Assembly (NCBI GenBank): GCA_017521965.1 | Contig: JAFXAY010000082.1 | Span: 1-45,443, forward strand | DNA from: Tidjanibacter sp. | Lineage (GTDB): Bacteria > Bacteroidota > Bacteroidia > Bacteroidales > Rikenellaceae | Reading direction: 5' to 3' | DNA length: 45,443 nt | Shown: positions 25,492-33,380 of the stretch, in pieces | Layout of the letters: the number at the start of each line of letters is the position of its first letter | Numbering within the stretch: position 1 is the stretch's first letter | The notes under the pieces: model-generated | Database searches by the model: none | Seen by the model: the letters and a program-made list of their open reading frames with translations, nothing else | What the model was told of the DNA's origin: nothing | Position numbers and translations under genes: made by a program

Positions 25492-26232
25492 ATGAGACTT
25501 TACACCTCTTCACTGGTTAAGCAATACAAAAGCCGCACCGTTGTAAATAATGTTTCGATTGACGTACAACAGGGCGAGATTGTAGGTCTGCTCGGTCCTA
25601 ACGGTGCGGGCAAGACTACTACCTTTTATATGATAGTGGGACTTATCAAACCCAATGGCGGCGATATATTCCTCGAAGACGACAATGGCGTTTCGACCAA
25701 CATCACCCGCCTGCCAGTCTATCGTCGCGCCCAGATGGGTGTGGGCTACTTGGCACAAGAGGCCTCGGTCTTCCGTCGTCTGAGCGTCGAGGATAATATC
25801 CGCTCGGTATTGGAGATGACCGACTACTCCAAGGCTTACCAAAAAGAGCGTGTAGAGAGTCTGATTGAGGAGTTCCGCTTGCAGAAGGTGCGCAAGAGCC
25901 TCGGCATACAACTTTCGGGTGGCGAGCGTCGTCGTACCGAGATTGCCAGAGCAGTAGCCATCAACCCCAAGTTTATTCTGCTCGATGAGCCGTTTGCAGG
26001 TGTTGACCCGATTGCTGTGGAGGATATCCAGAGTATTGTCCGCACCCTGAAAGATAAGAATATCGGTGTTATCATCACCGACCACAACGTCCACGAAACC
26101 CTATCCATCACCGACCGCACCTACCTGCTCTACGAGGGTAGAGTGCTCAAAGCAGGCTCGGCCGAGGACTTAGCAGCCGACGAGGAGGTGCGCAGGGTCT
26201 ATCTCGGACAAGACTTTAAGTTAGACCGCTAA
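25492..26232 (+). CDS. lptB: LPS export ABC transporter ATP-binding protein
   Basis: LptB powers extraction of lipopolysaccharide from the inner membrane with LptFG. The 246-aa protein has Walker A GPNGAGKTT (35-43), the Q-loop region GYLAQEASVFRRLSVEDNI, signature LSGGERRR, Walker B LLDEPFAGVDPIAVEDIQ and switch TDHNVHETL. The LSGGERRR / FAGVDP combination is distinctive for LptB. Partner genes are not in the window. It begins an operon with aroA after a 14-base gap. Confidence 0.96.
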   Translation: MRLYTSSLVKQYKSRTVVNNVSIDVQQGEIVGLLGPNGAGKTTTFYMIVGLIKPNGGDIFLEDDNGVSTNITRLPVYRRAQMGVGYLAQEASVFRRLSVEDNIRSVLEMTDYSKAYQKERVESLIEEFRLQKVRKSLGIQLSGGERRRTEIARAVAINPKFILLDEPFAGVDPIAVEDIQSIVRTLKDKNIGVIITDHNVHETLSITDRTYLLYEGRVLKAGSAEDLAADEEVRRVYLGQDFKLDR

Positions 26233-26246
26233 ATAGAAGCCCGAAG

Positions 26247-27509
26247 ATGAAAGTTACAGTTGTTTCGGGCGAGGTAGAAGGCTCTCTATCAACGCCCTGC
26301 TCTAAGAGTTACGCACAACGAGCCTTTGCTGCTGCCCTACTCGCAGAGGGTCGCTCCACGATTCGTGGTTTGGAACTTTGCGACGACACTCGCTCGGCTA
26401 TCGATGCCATCACCGCACTTGGTGCGCGCGTGGAGTGGATAGACGAACAGACCTGCACAATAGATGGCGGTCTGTCGCCCCAAGCCGACACCATCAACAC
26501 CGGCGAGTCGGGGCTCTCAACACGACTATTTACACCCATAGCAGCCCTGTGCGACAAGCAGTTACGTATTGAAGGTCGTGGCACAATGTTGCGCCGACCG
26601 ATAGGTATGATGATTGCTCCGCTCCAAAATCTGGGCGTAGAGGTCGATTGCGATGGTTTTCTACCTATCACCGTCAAAGGGCCTCTGCGTGGTGGAGAAA
26701 CCGATGTCGATGGCTTTGTGAGCAGCCAATTCCTGACAGGTCTGCTGATGGCACTGCCGCTTGCCGAAGAGGAGACGGTGCTCCACATCAACAAACTCAA
26801 TAGCCGCCCCTATATTGCAATGACTATCGACGCTGCCGAGAAGTTTGGCGTACGCATCGAGCACAACGACTACCGAGAGTTCTATATCCCTGCCGGTCAG
26901 AAGTATGAGCCTGCCGATTACTATATCGAGGGCGATTGGAGCAGCGCAGCATTTATGCTCGTGGCAGCTGCTGTGGCCGGCAAGGTGACCATCAAGAATA
27001 TGTCGCCTCTATCGTTGCAGGCCGATGTGTCGATAATTGATGTATTGGAGGATGCAGGTGCCGAGATTGTCACCTCGCCCAATGATATTACCGTGGAGCA
27101 CAACGAGCTCCGCGCATTTGAGTTCGATGCAACCAACTCACCCGACCTCTTCCCTATTTTGACCGTACTTGCAGCGGCTTGCGAGGGCACATCTAAGATA
27201 ATAGGTGTCGGTCGTCTGGTGCACAAGGAGAGCAACCGTGCCGAGGCTATTGTTGAAGAGTTCAGCAAGTTAGGCATCACAATCTCGATTGACGACGAGG
27301 AGGACGCAATGATTATCGAGGGTGGCCCGATAGTGGGTGGCACTATCTCCTCGCGTGGCGACCACCGCATCGCTATGGCTGCCGCAGTGGCAGGTCTGAT
27401 TAGCAGCGAGGGTGTCACAATCGAGGGTGCCGAGGCGGTGAGCAAGTCCTACCCCACCTTCTGGGACGACCTCGCAAAACTTAACCCTAATTGCCTGCGC
27501 TATGAATAG
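26247..27509 (+). CDS. aroA: 3-phosphoshikimate 1-carboxyvinyltransferase (EPSP synthase)
   Basis: AroA transfers enolpyruvyl from PEP to shikimate-3-phosphate, the sixth step of the shikimate pathway. The 420-aa protein shows the N-terminal KSYAQRAFAA block, GESGLSTRLFTPIAAL, the substrate-binding DGFVSSQFLTGLLMALP, the signature RGDHRIAMAAAVAGL and the C-terminal KSYPTFWDDL. The PEP-site motif GESGLSTR differs from the GNAGTAMR of E. coli AroA, so this is not a classical class I sequence. It overlaps aroC by 8 bases, indicating coupling of consecutive steps. Confidence 0.95.
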   Translation: MKVTVVSGEVEGSLSTPCSKSYAQRAFAAALLAEGRSTIRGLELCDDTRSAIDAITALGARVEWIDEQTCTIDGGLSPQADTINTGESGLSTRLFTPIAALCDKQLRIEGRGTMLRRPIGMMIAPLQNLGVEVDCDGFLPITVKGPLRGGETDVDGFVSSQFLTGLLMALPLAEEETVLHINKLNSRPYIAMTIDAAEKFGVRIEHNDYREFYIPAGQKYEPADYYIEGDWSSAAFMLVAAAVAGKVTIKNMSPLSLQADVSIIDVLEDAGAEIVTSPNDITVEHNELRAFEFDATNSPDLFPILTVLAAACEGTSKIIGVGRLVHKESNRAEAIVEEFSKLGITISIDDEEDAMIIEGGPIVGGTISSRGDHRIAMAAAVAGLISSEGVTIEGAEAVSKSYPTFWDDLAKLNPNCLRYE

Positions 27510-28488
27510 ATTTTCGATTGGTAACAGTTTCAGCATCACGGTATTTGGCGAGTCGCACGGTGAGATGATTGGTGTGGTGATGGACGGTGTTCCCGTAGGA
27601 ATACCCCTCTCGCCCGACGATTTCACCGCCGACTTGGAGCGTCGCCGCTCAGGAGCAAAGGGTACTACCCCACGTAGCGAGAGCGACGAGCCCCACATCG
27701 TATCGGGCCTGTACAATGGCCACACGACAGGTGCGCCGCTTACGGTAGTTTTCTACAACGACAACACCCGCTCAGCCGACTACGAGGCTCTGCGCACCAC
27801 TCCGCGCCCTTCGCACGCCGACCGTGTGGCAGCAGTCAAGTTTGGCGGATATAACGACCCGCGAGGTGGCGGCCATTTCTCCGGCAGACTGACACTTACG
27901 CTGGTTGCCGCAGGAGTTGTGGCCAAGAAGATTATTGGCAGCAGTGTTGAGTTTTCGACCAGAATTACCGAAATTGGTAGCGAAAAGGATTCGGCAAAAT
28001 TTGCCGATACGATTGCTGCCGCTTTGGCCGATGGCGACTCGGTAGGTGGAAGAGTGGAGTGCACAGTTAGTGGTGTGCCGACAGGGATTGGTGAGCCATT
28101 TTTCGACTCGGTCGAGAGCGTTGCTTCGCATCTTCTCTTCTCTATTCCCGCAGTCAAAGGTGTGGAATTTGGAGCAGGGTTTGAGGTTTGCCGCCGACGA
28201 GGCAGCGAGAATAACGACCTGATAATCAACCCCGACGGAAAGACCGCCACCAACAACGACGGAGGCATCAATGGCGGTATCAGCAATGGCAACCCCATCA
28301 AAGTCAGTGTGGCATTTAAGCCCACAGCAAGCATCAGCCGCGAGCAGCAGAGTATCAACTTGGAGAGCGGCGAGGTTGGGCCGATGCAGATTCAAGGTCG
28401 TCACGACGCTTGTATTGCCCTGCGTGGTGCGGTAGTTGTAGAGTCGGTGATGGCAATAACGCTTGCCTCATTGGGCTTAAAGGCATAA
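27502..28488 (+). CDS. aroC: Chorismate synthase
   Basis: AroC uses reduced FMN to convert EPSP to chorismate, the last common step for aromatic amino acids. The 328-aa protein begins NSFSITVFGESHG (His19) and has RPSHAD (His105) and, near the end, QGRHDACIALRGAVVVE. The usual second signature (RSSARET in E. coli) reads HFSGRLTLTL (125-134), and the protein is about 30 residues shorter than E. coli AroC, mainly after that motif. I recall this HFSGRLT form from clostridial chorismate synthases, so it is probably an active variant type and not a broken gene. It starts inside the end of aroA; no terminator is evident before the next promoter. Confidence 0.92.
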   Translation: MNRFSIGNSFSITVFGESHGEMIGVVMDGVPVGIPLSPDDFTADLERRRSGAKGTTPRSESDEPHIVSGLYNGHTTGAPLTVVFYNDNTRSADYEALRTTPRPSHADRVAAVKFGGYNDPRGGGHFSGRLTLTLVAAGVVAKKIIGSSVEFSTRITEIGSEKDSAKFADTIAAALADGDSVGGRVECTVSGVPTGIGEPFFDSVESVASHLLFSIPAVKGVEFGAGFEVCRRRGSENNDLIINPDGKTATNNDGGINGGISNGNPIKVSVAFKPTASISREQQSINLESGEVGPMQIQGRHDACIALRGAVVVESVMAITLASLGLKA

Positions 28489-28502
28489 AACATTGAAAAA
28501 AC

Positions 28503-28533
28503 TTTGCAAATCAGAGAAAAATGTATAAATTTG
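28503..28533 (+). promoter_or_regulatory. Promoter of yceD-rpmF-plsX
   Basis: TTTG at 28503-28506, a 19-base spacer and TAAATTTG at 28526-28533 match the Bacteroidota consensus exactly. RNA would start near 28540, giving a leader of only about 13 bases. Confidence 0.8.
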
Positions 28534-28552
28534 CAGGCTCATTTTAGGGAAA

Positions 28553-29104
28553 ATGATAGAGGCACTGAAAGAATACACAATCTCCTGCAAAGGACTCAAA
28601 AACGGAGCGAGCAGTTACTCGTTCCTCTTGGACAATGATTTCTTCTCGGCATGGGAAGAGTCGGAGATTCTGAGTGGCGAGGTTCGCGCTGAGGTTGAGC
28701 TCATTAAGGCCTCCACATCGTACCACCTGAGCACCCACATTGAGGGTAGTGTAGTAGTTGAGTGCGACCGTTGTTTGGAGCCTCTGACCATCGAGGTTAG
28801 TGGCGACAGCGAGTCGGAGACCACCGCCGAGGGCTCCGCTGAGGAGAACGAGGGAGTGGTGTTCGACAGCATCGAAGAGGAGATTCTCCTGGCAGATTAC
28901 CTCTACCAGAGCGTACTGCTGAGCCTCCCTTACAGCCGCACCCACGCCTCGACAGAGGAGTGCAACCCCGAGATGTTGGCAAAATTTAAGATTGTCACCG
29001 AGGAGGAGTTCGAGCGACTCACCGCCAGCGAAGGCTCAATCGCCGACAGCCCCGAGGCAGACAAACTTGCTGAACTGAAACAAATGTTGGAAAACAAAGA
29101 ATAA
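28553..29104 (+). CDS. yceD: YceD-family (DUF177) protein
   Basis: The 183-aa acidic protein has the conserved DUF177 centre, VVECDRCLEPLTIEV, with its CxxC pair, and a later VLLSLPYSRTH segment. DUF177 genes almost always precede rpmF, as here (32 bases to rpmF), and the family has been tied to 23S rRNA accumulation and ribosome assembly in other organisms. First gene of the yceD-rpmF-plsX operon, next to an unusually clean promoter. Confidence 0.92.
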   Translation: MIEALKEYTISCKGLKNGASSYSFLLDNDFFSAWEESEILSGEVRAEVELIKASTSYHLSTHIEGSVVVECDRCLEPLTIEVSGDSESETTAEGSAEENEGVVFDSIEEEILLADYLYQSVLLSLPYSRTHASTEECNPEMLAKFKIVTEEEFERLTASEGSIADSPEADKLAELKQMLENKE

Positions 29105-29136
29105 ACAAAGAATAATCATCTAAAAATTTATTAACA

Positions 29137-29322
29137 ATGGCACATCCTAAACATAAGGTATCGTCCACCAGAAGAGACAAGAGAAGAACTCACTACACAG
29201 CTGAGGTTCCTACCGTAGCAGTATGCTCGAACTGCGGTTCGCCCGTATTGTACCACCGTGTATGCCCCGAGTGTGGCTTCTATCGTGGTAAGTTGGCAGT
29301 TGCTAAGAAGGTAGAGGAGTAG
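29137..29322 (+). CDS. rpmF: Large ribosomal subunit protein bL32
   Basis: The 61-aa protein begins MAHPKHKVSSTRRDKRRTH, as L32 proteins do, and has a four-cysteine zinc ribbon: Cys30, Cys33, Cys43 and Cys46 (CSNC and CPEC). It is therefore the zinc-dependent form, in contrast to the cysteine-poor type B L31 encoded at 34984-35247. Confidence 0.98.
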   Translation: MAHPKHKVSSTRRDKRRTHYTAEVPTVAVCSNCGSPVLYHRVCPECGFYRGKLAVAKKVEE

Positions 29323-29347
29323 TTTTCCACTAACTAAACGCCAAGCG

Positions 29348-30298
29348 ATGCTTCGTATAGGTATAGACGCAATGGGTGGCGACTTCGCTCCCGAGGCAGT
29401 TGTGATGGGTGCAATCGAGGCTTTGGAGGTAATCCAGCCCGAGAGCCGCATCGTACTCTTTGGCGACAAGGAGGCGATTGAGGCTATTCTCACCCGCGAG
29501 GGCTGCAACGACGAGCGTATCGAGATCGTACCCACTACCGAGGTGATCACTATGAACGACCACCCCGCAAAAGCCTATGCCCAGAAGGCCGATTCGAGTA
29601 TCAAGGTAGGTTTCAACTACCTGAAAGCAGGCAAGATTGACGGTTTTGCAAGTGCCGGTTCGACCGGTGCGATGATGGTAGGTGCGTTCTACGCTGCCGA
29701 GGTCATCGACGGTGTAATCCGCCCCGCAATCTCGGCACCTGTTGCCACTGCTATCGGTACTCAGTCGCTCTTGCTCGACGTTGGTCTGAATGCCGATTGT
29801 CGTCCCGACGTACTCGACCAGTATGGTCTGTTGGGCAGCGTATATGCTAAGTACGTGTGGGGCATTGAGAATCCGCGAGTTGGCCTCCTGAATATCGGCT
29901 CTGAGAGCGAGAAAGGCAACCTCACCACCAAGGCAGCACACGAATTGATGGCCGGCACTACCCGATACAACTTTATCGGTAATGTCGAGGGCTACGATCT
30001 GTTCAGCGGAAAGAAGGCCGACGTTATCGTCTGCGACGGTTTCATTGGCAACATCCTGCTCAAAGCATCGGAGAGCCTCTACCCCATCACCGCTGCTCAC
30101 GGTATCAGCAACAACTTCTTCAACGCACTCAACTACGAGGAGGTTGGTGGCACACCTGTACTCGGTATCGGTCGTGTGGTGATTATCGGTCACGGTTGCT
30201 CGTCGCCCAAGGCAATCAAGAATATGATTGTCAAGACAGAGTTGAGCGCTAAGGCAGGCTACGTGGAAAAACTCAGCGAGGCTTTTGCAGCACTCTAA
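29348..30298 (+). CDS. plsX: Phosphate acyltransferase PlsX
   Basis: PlsX converts acyl-ACP to acyl-phosphate at the start of phospholipid synthesis. The 316-aa protein starts IGIDAMGGDFAP and has ASAGSTGAMMVGA, LNIGSESEKGN and VCDGFIGNILLK, all family-conserved. The usual partner gene fabH does not follow; a terminator and a tRNA gene do. It ends the yceD-rpmF-plsX operon. Confidence 0.97.
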   Translation: MLRIGIDAMGGDFAPEAVVMGAIEALEVIQPESRIVLFGDKEAIEAILTREGCNDERIEIVPTTEVITMNDHPAKAYAQKADSSIKVGFNYLKAGKIDGFASAGSTGAMMVGAFYAAEVIDGVIRPAISAPVATAIGTQSLLLDVGLNADCRPDVLDQYGLLGSVYAKYVWGIENPRVGLLNIGSESEKGNLTTKAAHELMAGTTRYNFIGNVEGYDLFSGKKADVIVCDGFIGNILLKASESLYPITAAHGISNNFFNALNYEEVGGTPVLGIGRVVIIGHGCSSPKAIKNMIVKTELSAKAGYVEKLSEAFAAL

Positions 30299-30324
30299 GC
30301 GAGTGGTAGCAAAGCCAAGACTAC

Positions 30325-30361
30325 AAAGGGCTGTCCGATAAATGTTTCGGGGCAGCCCTTT
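30325..30361 (+). terminator. Terminator of yceD-rpmF-plsX
   Basis: AAAGGGCTG (30325-30333) pairs with CAGCCCTTT (30353-30361); the interior can pair further with a bulge (TCCGA with TTCGG). TTC follows. The T-run is short. Confidence 0.75.
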
Positions 30362-30386
30362 TCAAAAACACAACATCAAACATTGG

Positions 30387-30458
30387 GGGCTCATAGTTCA
30401 ACGGATAGAACGACAGTTTCCTAAACTGTAAATCCGGGTTCGATTCCCAGTGGGCCTA
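30387..30458 (+). tRNA. tRNA-Arg, anticodon CCU
   Basis: A full cloverleaf folds. Acceptor stem 30387-30393 with 30451-30457 (two G-U pairs); D stem GTTC/GAAC (30396-30399, 30408-30411); anticodon stem ACAGT/ACTGT with loop TTCCTAA (30418-30424), anticodon CCT at 30420-30422; T loop TTCGATT (30439-30445). The T stem has one C-A mismatch (30435 with 30449). The discriminator is A458 and CCA is not encoded (CAAG follows). It reads AGG codons. Confidence 0.92.
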
Positions 30459-30462
30459 CAAG

Positions 30463-30493
30463 AAAGGCTCTAACCCAAACAGTTAGAGCCTTT
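30463..30493. terminator. Terminator between tRNA-Arg and the four-TM protein gene
   Basis: A perfect 12-bp stem (30463-30474 with 30482-30493), 7-base loop, then TCTTCT on the plus strand. It can serve both the tRNA and the convergent minus-strand gene ending at 30498. Confidence 0.85.
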
Positions 30494-30497
30494 TCTT

Positions 30498-31121
30498 CTA
30501 TTTATCTGCGAGCATTTTCTCATTATCCTGCAACTCGCGGATCTGTTCGAGTATAATATCTACATTCTTAATTCCCTTTCTATGAGATCTGAGACCGATT
30601 ATTCCACCGACAATCAGACCAAACGAGCCACCACCGAAAAATCCGTTACGCATAGCTCCTTCAGGAATAATTGTTGCCTCTTCAAATACCAACCAAAAGA
30701 GCCATACCATCAGAACAGGCACAGAGTACATCGGCCAGTTAGACCAAATTTTACGGAATCTGGTAATCTCACTTGCAACTGTCAGGAGGTTTCGCTGCGA
30801 GATATCCACATCTGCCAGACGCTTATGCATCGTAAAGAAGAAAGTCGCCGCAACAAACATCATCAGCGAGGTGAAAATCGCAAAGTAAAGCGAGAAGTCG
30901 AAGAAGTAGTAGAATGCCCAAAAGCAATAGATTCCACCGATAAGACCTGTAATTGCCAACGGCCAGGTATATCTTTTATTAAGATCCTTCACGCCTTTGT
31001 GAATGGTAGCGAGCATCGCACGCTGCGAGATAATCTGCTGAGCATCAAGCTTATTTTTAAGCAGTTCAACCTGCTCACGCAGTGAGTCAAGTTCCCGATA
31101 ATCTGTATTATAGTTTTGCAT
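30498..31121 (-). CDS. Four-TM membrane protein paired with an ECF sigma factor
   Basis: I do not recognise a named family. The 207-aa protein has an N-terminal helical segment (about 1-48, heptad-like EQVELLKNKLDAQ), four hydrophobic segments (about 53-72, 76-97, 131-147, 160-177) and a charged C-terminal tail (VDIILEQIRELQDNEKML). It begins 18 bases after the ECF sigma gene ends, so the two are co-transcribed. That arrangement is typical of an anti-sigma or signal-sensing membrane protein, but no zinc-binding anti-sigma motif (HxxxCxxC) is present, so the regulatory role is inferred from position alone. Confidence 0.8.
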   Translation of the reverse strand: MQNYNTDYRELDSLREQVELLKNKLDAQQIISQRAMLATIHKGVKDLNKRYTWPLAITGLIGGIYCFWAFYYFFDFSLYFAIFTSLMMFVAATFFFTMHKRLADVDISQRNLLTVASEITRFRKIWSNWPMYSVPVLMVWLFWLVFEEATIIPEGAMRNGFFGGGSFGLIVGGIIGLRSHRKGIKNVDIILEQIRELQDNEKMLADK

Positions 31122-31139
31122 AATATCCGTTTCGTTTAA

Positions 31140-31628
31140 TTACTCCTCAGAGTTATTGTTTGACATTTGGCGCAACTGCTCCTTGATGCGGAAGAGTCGT
31201 ACCGATACATTTTTAGCCGATATGCCGACTATCTCGCCTATCTCCTCGTAGGTCATATTCTCCAACCACAAGAGCACAATGGCCCTGTCAAATGGGCCGA
31301 GTTGGCTGATACGATCGTGCAACATCTTAATCTGTCGGGTGTCGCTATCGGTATCGTTGTAGAGGTCAACCGAGAGCTCCAATGGCAGTCGCTTCTTACG
31401 GCTCTTACGTTGCCAAGTGATGCAGGTGTTGAGGCTCACCCTCCACACCCAGGTACGCACCGAGGAGCGACCCTCGAAAGCAGAGAAACCCTTCCATAGG
31501 TTGATGAGCACATCTTGGTATAGCTCTTCAACCTCTGTCGGATTCTTGGAGAAGAGGTAGCAGATCATATAGATAGTCTGTTTCTGCTCTTCGACCATTG
31601 AGGTAAATAATTTTTCTTGTTCCTTCAT
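31140..31628 (-). CDS. ECF-type RNA polymerase sigma factor
   Basis: The 162-aa protein has sigma region 2 (YMICYLFSKNPTEVEELYQD, then LWKGFSAFEGRSSVRTWVWR) and region 4 with a helix-turn-helix (MTYEEIGEIVGISAKNVSVR). It lacks the other sigma domains, so it is an extracytoplasmic-function sigma. In-frame ATG codons at 31667 and 31646 are alternatives; MKEQEKLF at 31628 best matches sigma N-termini. The downstream gene for a four-TM protein is the likely regulatory partner. Confidence 0.9.
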   Translation of the reverse strand: MKEQEKLFTSMVEEQKQTIYMICYLFSKNPTEVEELYQDVLINLWKGFSAFEGRSSVRTWVWRVSLNTCITWQRKSRKKRLPLELSVDLYNDTDSDTRQIKMLHDRISQLGPFDRAIVLLWLENMTYEEIGEIVGISAKNVSVRLFRIKEQLRQMSNNNSEE

Positions 31629-31691
31629 AAGTTTTAGTTTGGACATAATGTTTGAGATTGCTCTCACTATATTAGTCGCACATACACCCCA

Positions 31692-31725
31692 TAAAACTAC
31701 ACATTTTTAAACATTTTTACACAAA
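31692..31725 (-). promoter_or_regulatory. Possible promoter of the ECF sigma operon
   Basis: Minus-strand TTTG (31722-31725), 22 bases, TAGTTTTA (31692-31699; final base off consensus). The spacer holds a direct repeat of AAAAATGT with period 10. Confidence 0.35.
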
Positions 31726-31730
31726 AAAAG

Positions 31731-31760
31731 AGAGGAGCAGCCTAAAAAGGCTACTCCTCT
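31731..31760 (-). terminator. Terminator of the DUF1593 lipoprotein gene
   Basis: Stem 31731-31742 with 31749-31760 (12 positions, one C-A mismatch) followed on the minus strand by seven T residues. It ends 24 bases past the stop. Confidence 0.88.
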
Positions 31761-31783
31761 ATCTTCATATAATTAATAATCAA

Positions 31784-33325
31784 CTACTTAACGGTAACAA
31801 TAACTCTATGATACCTTGTCAGAGCAGGCTCACCATTATCGGTTGCCTCCAATACCAGATGGATCGTCTGACCACTCACAGCATCGGCAGGAACGGTAAA
31901 TGTTGTTCGGGCAGTATCGGGTGTATCGACCACAACATCCCCCTCGTAGCTACCCACCTTATACTGACGCCACGACAAATTGAGTGCGTCGCCATCGGGG
32001 TCAGAGGCTTTCACTTTCAGTTTAACGCTCTCACCAGCCGCAGCCTCAATTGCAAGAGGCCCCTCGATGACGGGATAGTGGTTGGCATCCTCATAGCGAG
32101 GAGTCACCGCCCAATCCAGACGGGCAGCAAAGCTATTCCACACTGCGGGTACATAGTTATCGGGGATTGCATCGTCGCGCATTCGACGCATATAGAGTGC
32201 AGCGACAGCCTCTGGATCAGAGAACGATGCAGCAGGCTGAGGAGCAGCCACACGCTTGCGACCCGACCAGCCACCATAGGTCTGATCCTCCCACGCACGG
32301 AGTCCGTTGTCGATGAAGTTCAGGAAGGTAAAGGTGTCGCCCTCTGCCAAGAACTCACCCTGAGGTCTTACAGGCGACCAGACGATGTAACCCATATCTT
32401 TTAGCTCTTGGTCGGTGTAGCCCTGCAAGCCAAAGTAGTCGAAGATATCGCCCTCGACCATCTGCTTACCGTCACCCCAATAGCGATAGAGTCCACCCAG
32501 AGCACCCTTTGAGTAGATGTTTTCTGTCTGCCACTCAGGCATATAGAAGTAGCGATACTCCTCTTTGGCTGAGCCTTGTGCGCCATAGGCCAAACCTACC
32601 GAGCCACCGCTGACACTCAACTTCTCGATGTCGCCCCAAACGGGAGTTATATACTTTGCCACGGTGTCGTCTTGGTCACCCGAAAGGCAGATAACAACCT
32701 TCTGGCACACCTTATTATAGATACTCTCCCACTCATCGGTCGCACGATATTTCTCCTCGATGGCTTTGAGCGCACGAGCAATGGTGCTTGCCCCACCCCA
32801 AGCGGTGATGAAGAGTTTGCCCGGCTCGTCGTCCATAATCTTCTCCTCGATGAGTAGCGAGCCGGGGCTGTCTTTCTCAAACTCGCCATCAAACTCAATG
32901 TTACCAAACTTCACCACCGAGCGCATATACTCGGGTGTGGGATAGCGGCTGTCGTGTACCACCAAATTGGGATAGGCCTCGGCGTAGGCATCGACCACAT
33001 CGTCAATAAAACGCTCACCCTCAGCCCATCGCCACGACTCCATAGGGCCATAATTTAATCCGTGGCGGGTATATTCTCTGCCCTCCACAAACCACTTTGT
33101 ACCCTTACCGTCGCCTTTCCAATGGAACTGACTGCTGGCATATATAAGTCCCTCAATGTCGAAGTCGGTAGCGTGTGCCACAAAACGGATTAATGAGTTT
33201 TGGTCGTCGAGCTCGGGGTCGCAAGTGACAATAATTCGGGGACGTGCCACCTCCTGTTCACTCTGGCAACTAACCGAGAAGAGTGCAGCAAGGGACAAGC
33301 ATACAAATAACAATCTGGTTTTCAT
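31784..33325 (-). CDS. DUF1593 lipoprotein, nucleoside-hydrolase-like (Sde182 type)
   Basis: The 513-aa protein has a lipoprotein-type signal (FSVSC, Cys20) and then RIIVTCDPELDDQNSL, the aspartate-rich N-terminus shared by DUF1593 proteins and nucleoside hydrolases (Asp37, Asp40, Asp41). WGGASTIARAL, CLSGDQDDT and YFGLQGYTDQELKDMGY are further DUF1593 marks. The last 95 or so residues (VKLKVKASDPDGDALNLSW onward) form an Ig-like domain. Sde182-type proteins were described as cellulose-binding, but the substrate is not established; a glycan or nucleoside-like ligand is plausible. It follows the carboxylesterase gene on the same strand beyond a terminator. A TATATTTG box (33327-33334) lies right before the ATG, so transcription may start almost at the start codon. 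Confidence 0.88.
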   Translation of the reverse strand: MKTRLLFVCLSLAALFSVSCQSEQEVARPRIIVTCDPELDDQNSLIRFVAHATDFDIEGLIYASSQFHWKGDGKGTKWFVEGREYTRHGLNYGPMESWRWAEGERFIDDVVDAYAEAYPNLVVHDSRYPTPEYMRSVVKFGNIEFDGEFEKDSPGSLLIEEKIMDDEPGKLFITAWGGASTIARALKAIEEKYRATDEWESIYNKVCQKVVICLSGDQDDTVAKYITPVWGDIEKLSVSGGSVGLAYGAQGSAKEEYRYFYMPEWQTENIYSKGALGGLYRYWGDGKQMVEGDIFDYFGLQGYTDQELKDMGYIVWSPVRPQGEFLAEGDTFTFLNFIDNGLRAWEDQTYGGWSGRKRVAAPQPAASFSDPEAVAALYMRRMRDDAIPDNYVPAVWNSFAARLDWAVTPRYEDANHYPVIEGPLAIEAAAGESVKLKVKASDPDGDALNLSWRQYKVGSYEGDVVVDTPDTARTTFTVPADAVSGQTIHLVLEATDNGEPALTRYHRVIVTVK

Positions 33326-33336
33326 ACAAATATAAA

Positions 33337-33365
33337 ATAGGGTGAGCCAATACAGCTCACCCTAT
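33337..33365 (-). terminator. Terminator of the carboxylesterase gene
   Basis: An 11-bp perfect stem (33337-33347 with 33355-33365), 7-base loop, followed on the minus strand by TTTATATTTG. Confidence 0.85.
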
Positions 33366-33380
33366 ATTTAGTTTAGTAAA

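Noticed and set aside
27502-28488. aroC as a pseudogene because of its short length and altered signature
   Set aside because: The frame is intact, start and overlap with aroA are normal, and the essential histidines and C-terminal motifs remain; a variant type explains it better.
30387-30498. Integrated element at tRNA-Arg
   Set aside because: No integrase, direct repeat of the tRNA 3' end or shift in composition is visible on either side; a terminator follows at once.
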